Notes under the pieces: generated by a model
Told to the model about the DNA's origin: nothing
Database searches by the model: none
Seen by the model: the letters and a program-made list of their open reading frames with translations, nothing else
Source of the DNA: Clavulina sp. PMI_390
Lineage: Eukaryota > Basidiomycota > Agaricomycetes > Cantharellales > Hydnaceae
Assembly (NCBI GenBank): GCA_015039315.1
Contig: WIDE01000036.1
Location: forward strand, 1 to 64,000
DNA: 64,000 bases
Direction: 5' to 3'
In this document: positions 45,807-57,927 of the stretch, in pieces
Layout of the letters: each line of letters begins with the position of its first letter
Numbering within the stretch: position 1 is the stretch's first letter
Translations under genes and position numbers: made by a program

Positions 45807-48705
45807 ATGTCGACCGTCGACCAGGCCGCTTCGACCTCTGTTCCATTATTCGATGATCTCGTTAGGTGTCTTGGAGCCGGAAAGCCTTTCGTCAGTTCCT
45901 TTGAAGGCACGAGCAAGTATAACGATGCGCCTCCATTCGCATGTGGCCTCGCGGCCATGAACGCTATACGCCAAATATTCATGGACTATGCCCATGGAAC
46001 TCGCGATGATGCGCTGCTTCGGGTGATACATACATCTAATTTCCACGAAGTCAGTCAATGCCTGACCTGTTTCCGATCCTCGATTGTAACCCTAACACCC
46101 CTCCACCAATAGGAAGTGGTCAACATTGCCTCGTTTCTCAAGGGCAGCGATCATCTGGAGATTAATGACCTGCACAAACTCCCAATGTTTGCGCATACAA
46201 TGCGTCTATTGAGGGAGGAGTACTCAACATGCTCCTTGGAGTCCTTCAAATCTATCCTTTCGTGAGTCTGGTCGTGATGAGCGTGCACTCGTCTATCTAC
46301 TTTCGACTTTTGTCTTGCTTGTCTGTCCATCTGACATGTGTGTTCGTCATAGGCGCCTCGCCCACGACAGTACAACGGGGTCACCCGCTGGGATGCTCAT
46401 CAGCAAGGAGGCCAGCGTCATCTCTGTCACCCAAATATCACTCATTACTTTGTCTCCCGGTCACTCCACCGAACGCCTTACCACTGCACCTTTCGCTCAC
46501 ACGCACGTATACGCTGTATTTGACCTGCACTCGCGCCAGACCTCCCAAGATTATGGACCTGCCTTCACCCTCTTTTCAACGCCCGAACAAGCGGCGGTCC
46601 ACCTGGCTGATGTACTCGAGGTGGATCACGCACTAGTCGACCCAGGCGGCCTGCAAAACACTAAGTTCTCCGCGCATATCTTCGCTCCTCAAAGCAGCGA
46701 GAGTAGCGGGAGCGGACGAACGATGTTGAGCGCTGCGTGGGCAAAGGTGTGGGCCATGCTCTACGAGACGACTGTGGAGCTGGCTCAGACGCGTGCGGTA
46801 GCGACGAGGGTAACAAGAGCGGAGGGAGAGGCCGCGAACGCAAGGCGCGAGCGAGACGATGCAATGGCGGCTGTTGAGCGGCTACGTAAAGAGCTTCGCG
46901 ATGAGAGAGCTCGTAATGCAGCTGTGAATTCGACGCCAAATCGAGATGGGCACCAGAATGCGGAAGGGAGGGGAGGTGCAAGTGCGGCCAAAACAACACA
47001 GTCTACGGCTTCCTCGCGCCAACAAGGGGATTTGATCCAGCAGGAACCCGAATCTACACCGAATGGCATAGTAAAAACATCGACGCCAGCTCCAACCACC
47101 GCTAGTCCAAGTACAAGTCATGCGCAATCGGCTCGGCCTCAAACTAGTATGTATCTCCTTAGCTTCAGCTTGAGCCTACATAGAACCTCCGAGTTCATAA
47201 CGCATTCTTCACTCCAATTGAATAGCTGTTTATGATGAAGAAGATGAAGCAGCAATCTATCGCGCTGCTTTTGATGTGCAAGACCCGAGTGGTACCACGC
47301 CTCCAACCTCTAGTCGAAACAAAGGTAAAGGCAAAGCACGAGCGGGCGGAGATGGGAGATGGAATATGGCCAGTGCTTCAAATGCAGTTGATGAAGACGG
47401 CATAGAGGTGCAGAAGGGGGTGATTGCCTCACTCGAGTCGAGTTACCAGCAACCCAACGAAACAAAGCAGCGTCAGAAATCCAACATGGGCCCCGGATCC
47501 ACTTCCAGTATGAATAACGGCTCGGGCACCACTTCATTGCCTCCATTGTTCAGTAATCTCTCAGATGGGAACCGCTTTGTGGTAGCGGAACTCGAAGTGA
47601 GTCGGAATCGCTATAAACCACTTGTGTCACCATCACTGAACTTGTGCTCTCCCAAGGCGGATGACAAGAGATCGCAGGAGCTAGCGTTGAGGCTGCAGCA
47701 AGAAGAAGAAGAGCTTGTTGAGCGCGAGCGACGTGCAGCAATGCGGAAGCCATCGTTAGTCCTGGTACCGGGTGTAAATGGTTCGCTGAGAATGCAGAGC
47801 CGAAGGACTACCTCGTTCGAGCCACATAGTCAAGAACATGAGGAGAACTCCATTCTCAAGCCATTCAATTCTGCCGCCAATATCGCCTCTGGCTCGGGTG
47901 CGAGGCTATCTCCCCCGGCAGGCGCGCAGGTGACTGCTATAGGAAGCAATTTTTCGGTCAACCGAGCTCAAACCAATTTGACAGGTATATATTCTGTATT
48001 CCTCCGTTGAGATTGACTCATTCAGTCGTCTTGGAACCTTATGACCAGACCAGAACCCTCATCGGGAGGGTATCCACGCGACGCAGCCTGTGTATAGTAA
48101 CCCGCCCTCGGGTCGTGCTGGCGCGTCGCTGAGAGGAGGAAGAGGTGGTGGAATGACGATTCCTGCTCTGGCCACGTTCACTGGGGCGATTTCAGGTGCC
48201 TCACGCGCAGTCGAAAGTGTGGCAGACGCTGGTAGTGATAGGGATGGGGTGGCTGTTGGCGGTGGGCGTGGTCGTGGTCGCGGGGCTCGTGGGCGTGGAG
48301 GTATTACTCGCGGGGGTGCCAGTCCCAGCGGGGTAGTTCATGGTGGCTTCCGTGGTAGCGCTGCCCGTGGTAGTGCTGGTCGCGGGACGGTCCGTGGTGC
48401 TGGACGCGGCGGAACCGGTCGAGGTAGAGGCGCGAATGGTGGTGGTGGTGGTAATGATGGTGCAGGTGGAGGTGGAGGTCGTACGATGCAAGAAATGGAG
48501 GCAAGCGATCTAGCGTACGCCACCATGCTTCAGGAGCAGGAGAATGCGCGCGCAGCACGCGGCATGGCTGGACAATTCTGTGAGTTGTCTTTTGTAAAGA
48601 CCTGAACGTTTATTGCCTTGAACGCCGAAGTTGTAACTGATCAACTAATGTGGCGAAAATATCTATTTAGGGAGGAACTCAGTCCACGAAGGCCAGCACC
48701 GCTGA
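45807..48705 (+). CDS. VTD-like deubiquitinase with UIM-like motifs and RGG box (module copy B)
   Basis: Six exons (45807-46049, 46113-46261, 46353-47146, 47226-47984, 48049-48579, 48671-48705) give 836 aa in frame. The long N-terminal tail of copy A is missing; the enzyme domain starts almost at once. Cys46 is present (PPFACGLAAMNAIRQ), as are Asp188 and His190 (FDLHSR). The oxyanion-type Gln nine residues before the Cys is Lys37. A coiled coil follows (ANARRERDDAMAAVERLRKEL), then the UIM-like segments EVQKGVIASLESS, SQELALRLQQEEEEL and DLAYATMLQEQENARA. Exon 5 encodes an RGG box (GGRGRGRGARGRGGITRGG), a typical RNA-binding or arginine-methylation region. There is no RBR domain. The protein may still cleave ubiquitin but with weakened geometry; this is inference. 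Confidence 0.85.
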
Positions 48706-48999
48706 CACATCTCGAATGGCATGATTGGTTCCGAGTTTGATTTGCCGTCTGATGGACTGGCGCCTCTTGTCTTTCTTGACTGTCTGGTCCAGCGCGCCTC
48801 TGTCTCTCAAGCGCTAAGTTATGAGCATTTTGTTCCAGAACCTTGGATTGCCCTTTATAATCACGCTCTTGGGCCTAGAAAACCTATCGACTCCAAACTG
48901 CTGACCAATATTCTCAAGCTTAGAGGCAATCCAACGAAATCGCACCTGATTGAGTTTGCATAGCACTGGCACATCACAACAGCCATTCTACACTCGCCC
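48706..48999. other. Spacer between copy B and the fragment
   Basis: An ATG-started ORF of 80 codons (48721-48963) spans most of it (DGLAPLVFLDCLVQRASVSQ), but it resembles nothing else in the window and has no supporting signal, so I do not call it. Confidence 0.4.
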
Positions 49000-49245
49000 A
49001 TGTCTATTAGCAAAAACAGTTCTTCCAGTACCCTACAATCATTTGATGATCTTTTCAGGTCCCTAAGGGCAGGGAAACCCTTCATTAGCCGGTCCGAAGG
49101 TATAAGCCAGTATGAAAGTAACACTCCATCTGCAGCTGTGAGAACCATTCACGTAAGCAACCTTCTGAGTCTGAATTCAACATATATTTGGCTCTCATAT
49201 GTGGTCTGGATTTACCGCGCGCTTGATGCCTTGCAAGGGTGAGCG
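49000..49245 (+). pseudogene. Truncated fragment of the deubiquitinase module (copy B')
   Basis: The frame from 49000 reads SFDDLFRSLRAGKPFISRSE then GISQYESNTPSA, clearly the start of the module. It then jumps to VRTIHVSN, which in the full copies lies about 30 residues later. The stretch holding the catalytic Cys and the following helix is deleted. After 49160 the sequence turns into the duplicated upstream segment shared with copy B. This is a dead remnant left by unequal exchange. Gln is retained at the oxyanion position of the stub. Confidence 0.75.
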
Positions 49246-49403
49246 TAATAACTACCGTGTCATGTCCGTAAAGTGCTCTCTCTGACCCTGTTGAATGAAT
49301 AGAACCGCTGATTAGCGCTCCGTGATCTGCATAGACACAACTTCTCACTGAGGTTGTGCGATCCAAGCACCAAGGAAGGAGTACCTTGTAGGACTTCTTG
49401 GGA

Positions 49404-51762
49404 ATGTCTGCTCTGAACGAGGGCAATTTCGCCTCTGTGCGATTGGCAAAAGCTCTCGTTAGATCTTTTAGAGCTGGCAAGCTATTCATCAGCTCGCCCG
49501 ATAACACGGATAAGAATCACAATACTGCTGCATCCACGCACGGCCTTGCGGCGATGAATTTCATGCGCCAACTCTTCGTGGACTTTTCTCATGGAAGCTC
49601 CAGTGATGTACTGCAAGCATTGATAGACGCGTCTCCATCCTGCAAAGTCAGTCAATGCCTTGATTATTTCTGTTACTCAATGGTACTGCCCTGACCCACG
49701 ACACCTAGGATGCAGTCAACACTGCCTTGTTCTCTACGTCTCCTAACAATCCTGGAATTCACAAAATTCACAAGCTCCCTATCTTTGCGCACACCATGCA
49801 CCTTCTGAGGGAGGAACATTTAACGTGCTCATTGGAGTCCTATGAATATGTCGTTACGTGAGTTGGCTCATCAATCTACGCACTCACTTGTTAAGCCCTC
49901 TTTCTCGTCTTATTTTTATATCCCAAACATGCATTCTGCACTCAGACTTCTCGCCAATGAAAATCCAGATGACTCCCCTGTTGGAGTAGTCATCACGACC
50001 AACCGCAATACCATCGCCCTCGCTCAAGTACCACTCAGTCCTCATGCTCCTTCTGTCCGATCTACTGTTATTGAGCAGAACGACAGTCCATTCTCCCACA
50101 CGCAAGTCTACACCGTATTTGACATGCATTCTCGCGAGTCCCGCCCGAATGGACCGACGCTTGTGCTCTTTCATACGCCTAGAGAAGCGGCGCAATATCT
50201 CGATGAAATACTTGAGGTGGGTGAGGCACCAGACAAATCAGGGGACTTGGGCAGCAACAGTTTCTCCGCGTACATCTTCACTCCCCATAGTCGTGAAAGC
50301 GGCGGAAGTGAACAAGCAATGCTACTTGAAGCATGGAAAAAGGTTTGGGAAATGCTCTACGAGACAACTGTGGAGCTGGCGTGGGCACGTGAAGTGGCGG
50401 CTAGGGTGGCGACAGTAGAGCAAGAGGCTGCGAACGCGAGGCGTGAGCGAGATGACGCCGTTGCAACTATCAAACAACTCCAGAGGGAGCTCCACAATGA
50501 AAGAGCTCAGAAAGCAGGTGAGGACCCGATTCAAGGTCCTCCCGGGAACAACAATCCAGATCGGGAGGCAGCTGAGACTGGAAGCGGAGTGCGAGACGAT
50601 TCTGTTACGATGCAGTCGGCACGTGGTCGGGATAATTTGATCCAACATGATGCTGGATCTGCGTCTACTTCAGATCATCAAGGGAGAGTGGGATCAGCGT
50701 CAAGAACTGTGCAGCTGCAGATAACTGCCAAGCAGTATGCACGATTCTTTGGGGCAGGCTCAACTCGCAATGGTATGTGTCTCTTTGACTTCGCCTAAAC
50801 ATAGCCGTTCTGAAGTTATTTTGCCCTCACAATAGCTCTATACAGCGAGGAAGAGGGAACAGCGGCGTTTGACCCCGAAGGTTCAGTTTCAACAGGAACG
50901 CTGCATTCGAGCTCAAGCAGAAGCAATAGCAAAGGAGAAGGACAAGCGGAATTGGGTACCATTGTCAATAATGGCTCGAAAATCCAGAATGACCTGATTT
51001 CCTCGCTTGAGCAAAGCCCTCCGCAAGCTTTCAGGCGAGCACGGCACCCTGAGGCCAACGATCTTAACTCCAAAACCAGGGACATAACAACCAATTCCAT
51101 CTGCAGTGTCGCTTCGGGCTCCACAATGGCCTCGACTCCACCATTGACTGCGCAAATCACCAAAGCGCAGCGGGCAGATAGGTGGCAAGGGGAAATAAAT
51201 CGACCCACTTCGCATAGTACGTTTGGTTTTCTTAGACCTTCAGATCCAGAGATAAATGTCAATATCGACAGACAATCAGCCGCATGAGCGAGGCAATCGC
51301 GCAACAACCTACCCGCAGCAGCATGGATCTTCCATGATAAAGCATGCTGCCACAGCGCTAACAGGAAGACCAGGCGGATTGACCCTACCAGCCTTGAGCA
51401 CGTTGGAAGGCCCCATCTCAGGTATTGCGGATGTGATTGGGGACGAAAAGCGCACTAACGGCGGCGGCATGAACACAAGCGGCGAGAGCATCCGTGGTGG
51501 TGCTTTTCGTGACCGTAGCTCCAGTATTCGCAGTGGTTTCAATCGTGGTAGTAGCGCCCGGAGCAGGAGTATTCGGGGTGGTTTTCGTGGTGGTATTGCT
51601 CGGGGTGCTGCTATTCGCGGCGGGTTTCGGCGTGGAGGTATTGGCCGTGGTGGTTGGGGAGGTGGTGATGGTGATGATAGTCACACAGTGGAAGAAAATT
51701 TGGCGACGGATTTGGAATACGCTACCATGCTTCAAGAGAAGAAGAACGCGCATAATGTATGA
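49404..51762 (+). CDS. Pseudo-deubiquitinase, VTD-like with RGG box (module copy C)
   Basis: Five exons (49404-49646, 49709-49857, 49946-50772, 50836-51216, 51272-51762) give 696 aa in frame. The catalytic Cys position holds His46 (ASTHGLAAMNFMRQL) and the Gln position Lys37. The DxH is intact as DMH (Asp190, His192), followed by ESRPNG. The coiled coil (ANARRERDDAVATIKQLQREL) and one UIM-like helix near the end (DLEYATMLQEKKNA) remain, and the last exon encodes an RGG-type region (RGGFRGGIARGAAIRGG) like copy B. The short final exon found in copies B, D and E was not found. With no nucleophile it cannot hydrolyse ubiquitin by the usual chemistry. The intact 2.1-kb frame argues for selection as a ubiquitin-binding or regulatory protein, or for very recent decay. 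Confidence 0.82.
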
Positions 51763-52347
51763 TGACGAAATGGGCTGTACCAGATCTTCATGTTTTCGTT
51801 GAGACTGCATTCTAAAAGCTGCGCATCTTATAGCCTACTTTGCCGAGGCAAAGTCACCTCCCTAGTATGAAAATTGATCGGAAAACCGTTGATTCACTTG
51901 GCGCTCAACAGTTCGCGATCAACCTCGACGCCTTGGAGCCCGGTCAGCCCATCTCGAGATCGGCTCGGTGATTGACTGGTATATATATACATGTCCAATC
52001 ACACACAAACAAATATCTTGACGAACTTGACATCCACCTCGAGCTTACGGGAACGACCCATTGTCAGTGCTTAAGCGAGATAGCGAACTCGATTTGCCTT
52101 TGTAAAGATGTGCCCGGATCCTGCAATCTCCTCTCCACTGACAACATACCAAAGCCATCGGCATTCAGCTGCCGACGGCTCCTGTTCGGAACTGCAAGAC
52201 CTGTCATGTCTTGACACCCTCGAGACTCTATTATCTTGCATTTCTATTGTCTTAACCTTCTATGCCATTCTTCCGGATTCTGAGCTCCTGGACTGCAGCC
52301 TATAAAGAGTGTATCTCTGCGAGCCATCTACCCAACTTCACCCTGTC
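51763..52347. promoter_or_regulatory. Subtilisin gene upstream region with TATA-like box
   Basis: A TATAAAG sequence at 52301-52307 lies 41 bp before the start codon of the protease gene, a plausible core promoter. The rest shows no gene. Confidence 0.5.
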
Positions 52348-53952
52348 ATGAGTACCCGATCAACTGCCAGCACCGCTGCTAGCTCTTTGGCCGATATCCC
52401 TCCCGAAAAGCTCAAATGTACTACAGAACTTGAAGACTCCTACGTTGTTCTCTTCAAAGATAATGTCAGCCCAGCCGACAAGAAGCAGCACATCACTGAA
52501 ATAGCCAATAAATCTGCGGTGTATAAAACCCCAAAATCTGGAGGCAAGACCTACGCCGGTGTTGAGCGGGTATTCCATGGCGGGCATGGTTACATGGGAA
52601 TCTTCCATAAAGATGTCGTGGATGCGATCCAAACGGATATCAAAGTAGTAAGTTATTTAGCGCCTTCGGGGGACTTCCACTTCTTAGCAGACTTCATACC
52701 ACTCAACTTATTCCATTAACAGGTGAAAAAAATTCAGAAGAATGAGGAGTCCGAGTCCTTTCTCGATTACACTCCCCTGACGACGAAAAATTGGGGTCTC
52801 TCTATGATCTCGTTGTCTCCCGACAAGTTCCAGGCCCAGTTCAACCCGCAATCTCGGCTTCAGACGTTCACTGATGTGGGATACAACTGCATCGCTAACC
52901 AGGGCGAGGGTGTCAACATCTTTGTTCTTGATAATGGATTCAAGGACGATGATTTCAAGGTGTGTCGGCGTTTTTCCTGTAAGATGATACGAGCCTATTC
53001 ACCAACGGTATCTCATGGTAGAAAGTTGCCAACCGTGCTGCTTTAGACCTGGGTAACAATGGCGACTGGAGCTCTCATGGAACTGTAGTGAGCAGTTATG
53101 CAGCAGGTGATTCCTTTGGTGCCGCGCCGAAGGCAAACCTTATATTCTTCAACGACGACCGGACACTGAACGGCAAATTGTACGCTCTCGATGAGATCAC
53201 TTGGCGAATTTCGGAGGGACACACTGGATACAACAAGCCAGCTGTTATCAATTGCTCTTGGGGGATGAAGAGTACGGATGCAGGAGACATAGTCAACGCT
53301 GAACTCAACAAGTTAATTCAGGTATATGATGTAGTTGTTGTTGCGGCTGCAGGGAACTATGGGGTCAGTGGCAATCGACCTTGGTATTCATCTGGCTTTG
53401 GGGCTCGCGCTGACAGCTGTTCTATACAGGGCATTTTGGGCTTGACGCATGGCGGGCCAGCTGGGACGAACAACCGAGTTATTGCGGTTGGAGCTGTTGA
53501 CATTGACGGTAAAGTCTGGGAAAACTCTGAGCACGGATCTCGTGAGCAAACACGTTTATTCGTCTTGACACGGCGTTGACATGTGATGAACTGTCAGATG
53601 TCGACATATACGCTCCTGGGGTGAACATGCCAGTCAAGATGGCAAACGGCAGTTACACAAAGGTAGACGGAACTTCCATCGGTGAGTAGACTTGATTCGA
53701 CGCTCGTGATGTCTCTTGAGACGTGGAATACCACTAACCTGTTTCATGAAAGCGGCACCAATTGTCACTGGTGTGGTTGCATGTATTCTCTCAGACCACG
53801 AAGCGAAGATCAGAAATCTTACAGAGGCCAATCGGCTCCATCCGTCGGAAGTCCGAGATAGACTACAGCAATGGGCTCGAGTCTCGCAGTACAACGACCC
53901 AGAGGGCTTGGAGAAAGTGAAGATCCTCTGTAACTACGATTCTGCGCATTGA
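52348..53952 (+). CDS. Subtilisin-like serine protease (S8 family)
   Basis: This is a spliced peptidase gene with all S8 residues. The Asp is in NIFVLDNGFKDD, the His in WSSHGTVVSSYAAG, the oxyanion Asn in VVVVAAAGNYG, and the Ser in VDGTSIAAPIVTGV. The GTS codons end one exon and the AAP codons open the next, with the split Ala codon restored. An N-terminal I9-like inhibitor segment precedes the catalytic part (EDSYVVLFKDNVSPADKKQHI), as in proteinase-K-type enzymes, which remove this prodomain by self-cleavage. From the ATG at 52348 there is no obvious signal peptide (STRSTASTAASSLADIPPEK), so it may act inside the cell or have an unseen upstream exon. It interrupts the ubiquitin-module array and shares no sequence with it. 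The stop is at 53950-53952. Confidence 0.92.
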
Positions 53953-55733
53953 GCATATGTCGTTCCCCATAAATACTCGTTAGCGAGGCCACTTCTATCA
54001 TAGAGAAAGTACAGTAACGTTACTAGTCAGCCATGATAGTCGATACAGGTGTTTAGTCATGGGGAGCAAGTTGACCTGTCTGGGCCGTCGTACCCGCTGA
54101 ACTCACTGGCCGACGTCGCCGAGAGCCCAAAAAGGGGCGTCCCTCTCACGTTTGACCGTCAGTCTTCACTGGCCGGAAAGCACGGATATACTCTACCCTG
54201 GATGGAATGCACGTTTGTCCGCATATTCGGAGAAAAGTGATAGGGTGAGGAGAGATGTTGTAAGGAATCTTACTCTCACTTCGTCCGAAGTACGTTTGAC
54301 CCAATATATAGTCAGTTCTAAACGTAGTGTACTGGACAATGGTGGTGGTAAGACTAAAGAACTGTAACCTAGTAACGGGGCGCTTAAGGCGTACTATCCT
54401 AATATAATACCATTCCTTACAGATGTTGAGTATATGACCGGGTACATTCGTATTTCAAGATAGGGAGGATGCGGAAAGAGCTACGATATTTCCGAGGAGC
54501 GATGATAGCAGTGCCGATTATCAGGTTGGAGGTGAGAATTTGCGTTCTGAAAGATTAGCTATCGCAAGAGGAGAGGTTCTTTCAATATATAGGAGAAGCA
54601 CTGTCCTAGGTTGAAAAGTGCCGGATATATGTTGAGTTGAGCATCGAGACGTTCGAACGGCCAATGGCGAAACTTGCATTATCGTGTCTGAATCGGAGGA
54701 AAGGTAAGTTTAGTACTCTATCTTTATGGCCTACAACAAGCGCTGGGAGAATCGTCAAGGGGGAACATTTCCACGTGATCAAGAGGACGAATGAACCATC
54801 TCTCATGATACCACGTGAAAGAACCGGTAAACACATCAGAGTCCAATTCGGTAAACCTTGTGTTTTCTGGCTTGAGCACTTCGACACGGCTTCTCGTGAG
54901 TAGATTATGACGCAAAAGCGACGCTTGTATGATGCGAAAATGTTGGTGGTTGTCGGGCGGTTGCGGAAGTTGGTCAGAGAATGGGTGATACGATAGATTA
55001 AATCGGTGAGTCATCTCTCCCATTAGCGGACATTGGCTTGCTACCATTACTATTGTTATTTTGATTCAAACTAATATTTCCGATATTTTTACTTAGGCGG
55101 GTGCTCAGGCAGGGCCGTGGGGGTCCCTTGATACCATGTGGATGACGTTTTCAGGTGGTGCTACAATTTTGTGAGATCGCCGAACGGCCCTTGTATTTTC
55201 ATCGATATTCATACTCTCGCGGAATTGACACAAACTAAACTAAACTGACACGTAACGGAATGAATGCAAGCCAGTAAGCTAGTAGTGATGCTACCTCTCA
55301 GCTCCACTTCCATCAAACGACTTTATCTTAAGACCACTCAATGTTTTTTGGATGAAGCTAGTGGCATATACTGATAAGTTTGGGTGCAATGCTACCAAAG
55401 GCACACCCACCATCGTTTGCGTTCGGTCCGAAAATAGATGATTGAGCTGTGTGGCGTCAGAGGGGGCGTGCGAACTGGCGACAGGCAAGCAGACCTCGAT
55501 TTGATTCAAGTATATATAACGCTTCACAGCCCGAGATTCTACCGCGTGCCTTGATCCTAGGCGCGGAGATTCGAGCAATAGCTCATCGCGTCAGCGAAGT
55601 GTTCTCTATCGTCCGCTCAAGTATTCTGGGGTCGGATCAGGATATCCTCGAATAAGACTCGCGCATCCCAGCCCGATTACCCTCGTCCAGGAGACGCACC
55701 GCACTAACCGCTACTACCCACTGCTCTATAGCG
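53953..55733. other. Long intergenic stretch between protease and copy D
   Basis: About 1.8 kb with short conflicting ORFs only; I recognise no domain. A TATATATAA run at 55511-55519, about 215 bp before the start of copy D, and the nearby TACCGCG resemble the upstream region of copies B and C only weakly. Confidence 0.45.
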
Positions 55734-57927
55734 ATGTCTACTGTCAGCCATGCCGCTTCGACTTCCGCACCATCTTTTGATGATCTTGTCAGGTCTCTCG
55801 GATCCGGCCAACCCTTTGTTAGCTCGTTCAACGGTACAAGCGATTACAACAAGGATACTCCATCTGCGTATGGGCTTGCTGCCATGAATTCTATTCGTCA
55901 AATATTCATGGACTATTCTCACGAAACTCGCGAGGATGCATTGCTGCGAGTGATACATACATATACCTTCCATGAAGTCAGTTAATCGTTTGTCTAGCGC
56001 CTCCAATTCTGACGCTCGTGATAGGAGGTAGCCAACATCGCATCGTTTCTCAAGTCTCAGGATCAAATCGAGATCAACGATATCCACAAACTTCCCATAT
56101 TTGCGCACGCAATGAAACTCTTGAGAGAGGAGTATTCAACATGCTCCCTGGACTCATTCAAATCTATACTCGCGTGAGTCCACCACCCACCCGCGTACAC
56201 ACATGAGCACCTACTTACGCTTATCATCCTTCCGTGATGATACGACTCTGGATCTCATTCAGTCGTCTTGCGCAAGAAAGCGCTCAGGGGTCACCGGTCG
56301 GAGCAGTCATCACAAGGTCTGCCGATGTAGTAGCTATCACCCGCATCCCCCTTGCTCCTCCGCCCGCCGATCACTCTCTCCGTGACGAGCAGTGTGATCA
56401 AACATTTGTCCCGCACACACACGCCTACGCCTTGTTCGATTTGCACTCACGTGAGCCCCACCACCCGAATGGATCCGCGTTCATCTTGTTCCCCACACCC
56501 GAGCAGGCAGCGGAGTATCTCTCAGACTTGCTGAAAGTCGATGAGACGCTGAATCAATCACACGACTCGCGCCAAACGAGGTTCTCCGCACACATCTTCA
56601 CACCCCGTAGCGATGAGACTGGACACACAACAGCAAGCTCCGTGTGGGCAGCGGTGTGGGCTATGCTGTATGAGACAAGCGTGGAGCTTGTTGAGGTGAA
56701 GCGCGAGCGGGATGAGTTGGTCAGGAATGCTGAGAGGCTCCGCGGAGAATTGCGCGACGAGAAGGCGAGGGGGTCTACAAGGGACGGAACCCGCGACAGT
56801 GAGGCTCTCGATAGTGCAAGAGAGGGCGGAGCCGAGACGAGGACCTCCTCGGCGGCAGCAGGAGTTAATAGGGAGATTAGAGATGACCAGCAGCCACAGT
56901 TCTCAAGGAAAGACCAGACCAGCTCCAGTTAGTCATTCTTTGAGATCATTGTCTAATTCTAGCGCACTGATCGCCCTGGGTTATTTCCTCGTCTACGCAC
57001 TACACGGCCTTGACAGCCTTGCACGATGACACTGCGATTTTTCCTGCTACAGGTGACACAGAAGAGCTTATTTCTGGACAATCCGCAGAGTCACTCTCAG
57101 CAGAGACGCGTCGATTGCAGAAACGAGAAGCGGAGGATAGAAGATCCCATAGGCTAGCAGTACGGCTACAACGCGAAGAAGAGCAGCAGATGGAACGCGC
57201 GCGCCGCCTGGCATGGCAACATGCAAATATGAACATCGAGCCTGCACAGCGTGCTCCCGCTGCAAGGGACGGTGGCCAATCGGGAGGGGGATTCATGATT
57301 CCGGGGTGGGACACTGGGCATCGTGCGATGCGACGACAGGATGTGCCCACTCTGCGTACGGATGATGCTCCTGCTGCAAGAGAAGGCGGCTTTCTGGGAG
57401 GAGGGAATACGAGTCCGCGTTGGAACACTGTCTCGGGTGCCACGAGCATACTAGGGAGTGTTATAGGCCTTGGCGGCGGTAGCGCAAAGAAGTCCGGAGA
57501 AGGCAGTGGCAGTGGTGGGGCAAGTGGGAATGGGGGTGTGGGGAGAGGGATTCGTGAGGTTCCCAGCTTGAACGCTAGTGCAAGGCCCTATTATTTGCCC
57601 AACAATTACCCCCCGGATGCAGATTGGGGACGGAGGGGCATCAGGCGGGAGGGAGACGCAACGTATCGAGCGGCCGAGGGCAATCTTCTCGGGGGACAGG
57701 GAGGAGGTCGTCGTTCGGCGCGAGAGGATGAGGCGGCTAGCTTGGCGTATGCTTTGATGCTTCAGGAACAAGAAAACGAGCGCATGATGCGGGAAGCGAT
57801 AGAGCAAAGCCGTGAGTTCTCCGCCCTCCTTGGAATTGAAGTTTGTTTCTATGAACGATTCCATCATTCGAACTGATTCGGAAATGTCCGATTAGGGAGG
57901 GACGCAGACCCGAATGGACGACGCTAG
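55734..57927 (+). CDS. Pseudo-deubiquitinase, VTD-like (module copy D)
   Basis: Five exons (55734-55976, 56025-56173, 56263-56927, 57017-57811, 57896-57927) give 627 aa in frame. The catalytic position is Tyr46 (TPSAYGLAAMNSIRQ), one base away from the Cys codon, and the Gln position is Asp37. DLH (Asp190, His192) and the following EPHHPNGSAF are intact. A short coiled coil (VKRERDELVRNAERLRGEL) is kept. UIM-like helices SHRLAVRLQREEEQQ and ASLAYALMLQEQENERMMRE follow, separated by a Gly/Ser-rich region (SGEGSGSGGASGNGG) like copy E. The short last exon (RRDADPNGRR) matches the terminal exons of copies B and E. The enzyme is predicted inactive, while ubiquitin-binding parts persist. Its middle linker is the shortest of the family. 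Confidence 0.86.

Noticed and set aside
48201..48558. Antisense ORFs rich in Thr or His over the RGG exon of copy B
   Set aside because: They mirror a GGN-rich coding exon and lack independent support.
48721..48963. 80-codon ATG ORF between copy B and the fragment
   Set aside because: No resemblance to the module, no known domain, and stray ORFs of this length are common here.
54606..55047. Overlapping ORFs on both strands between the protease and copy D
   Set aside because: Starts are partly non-ATG, the frames conflict, and nothing recognisable is encoded.
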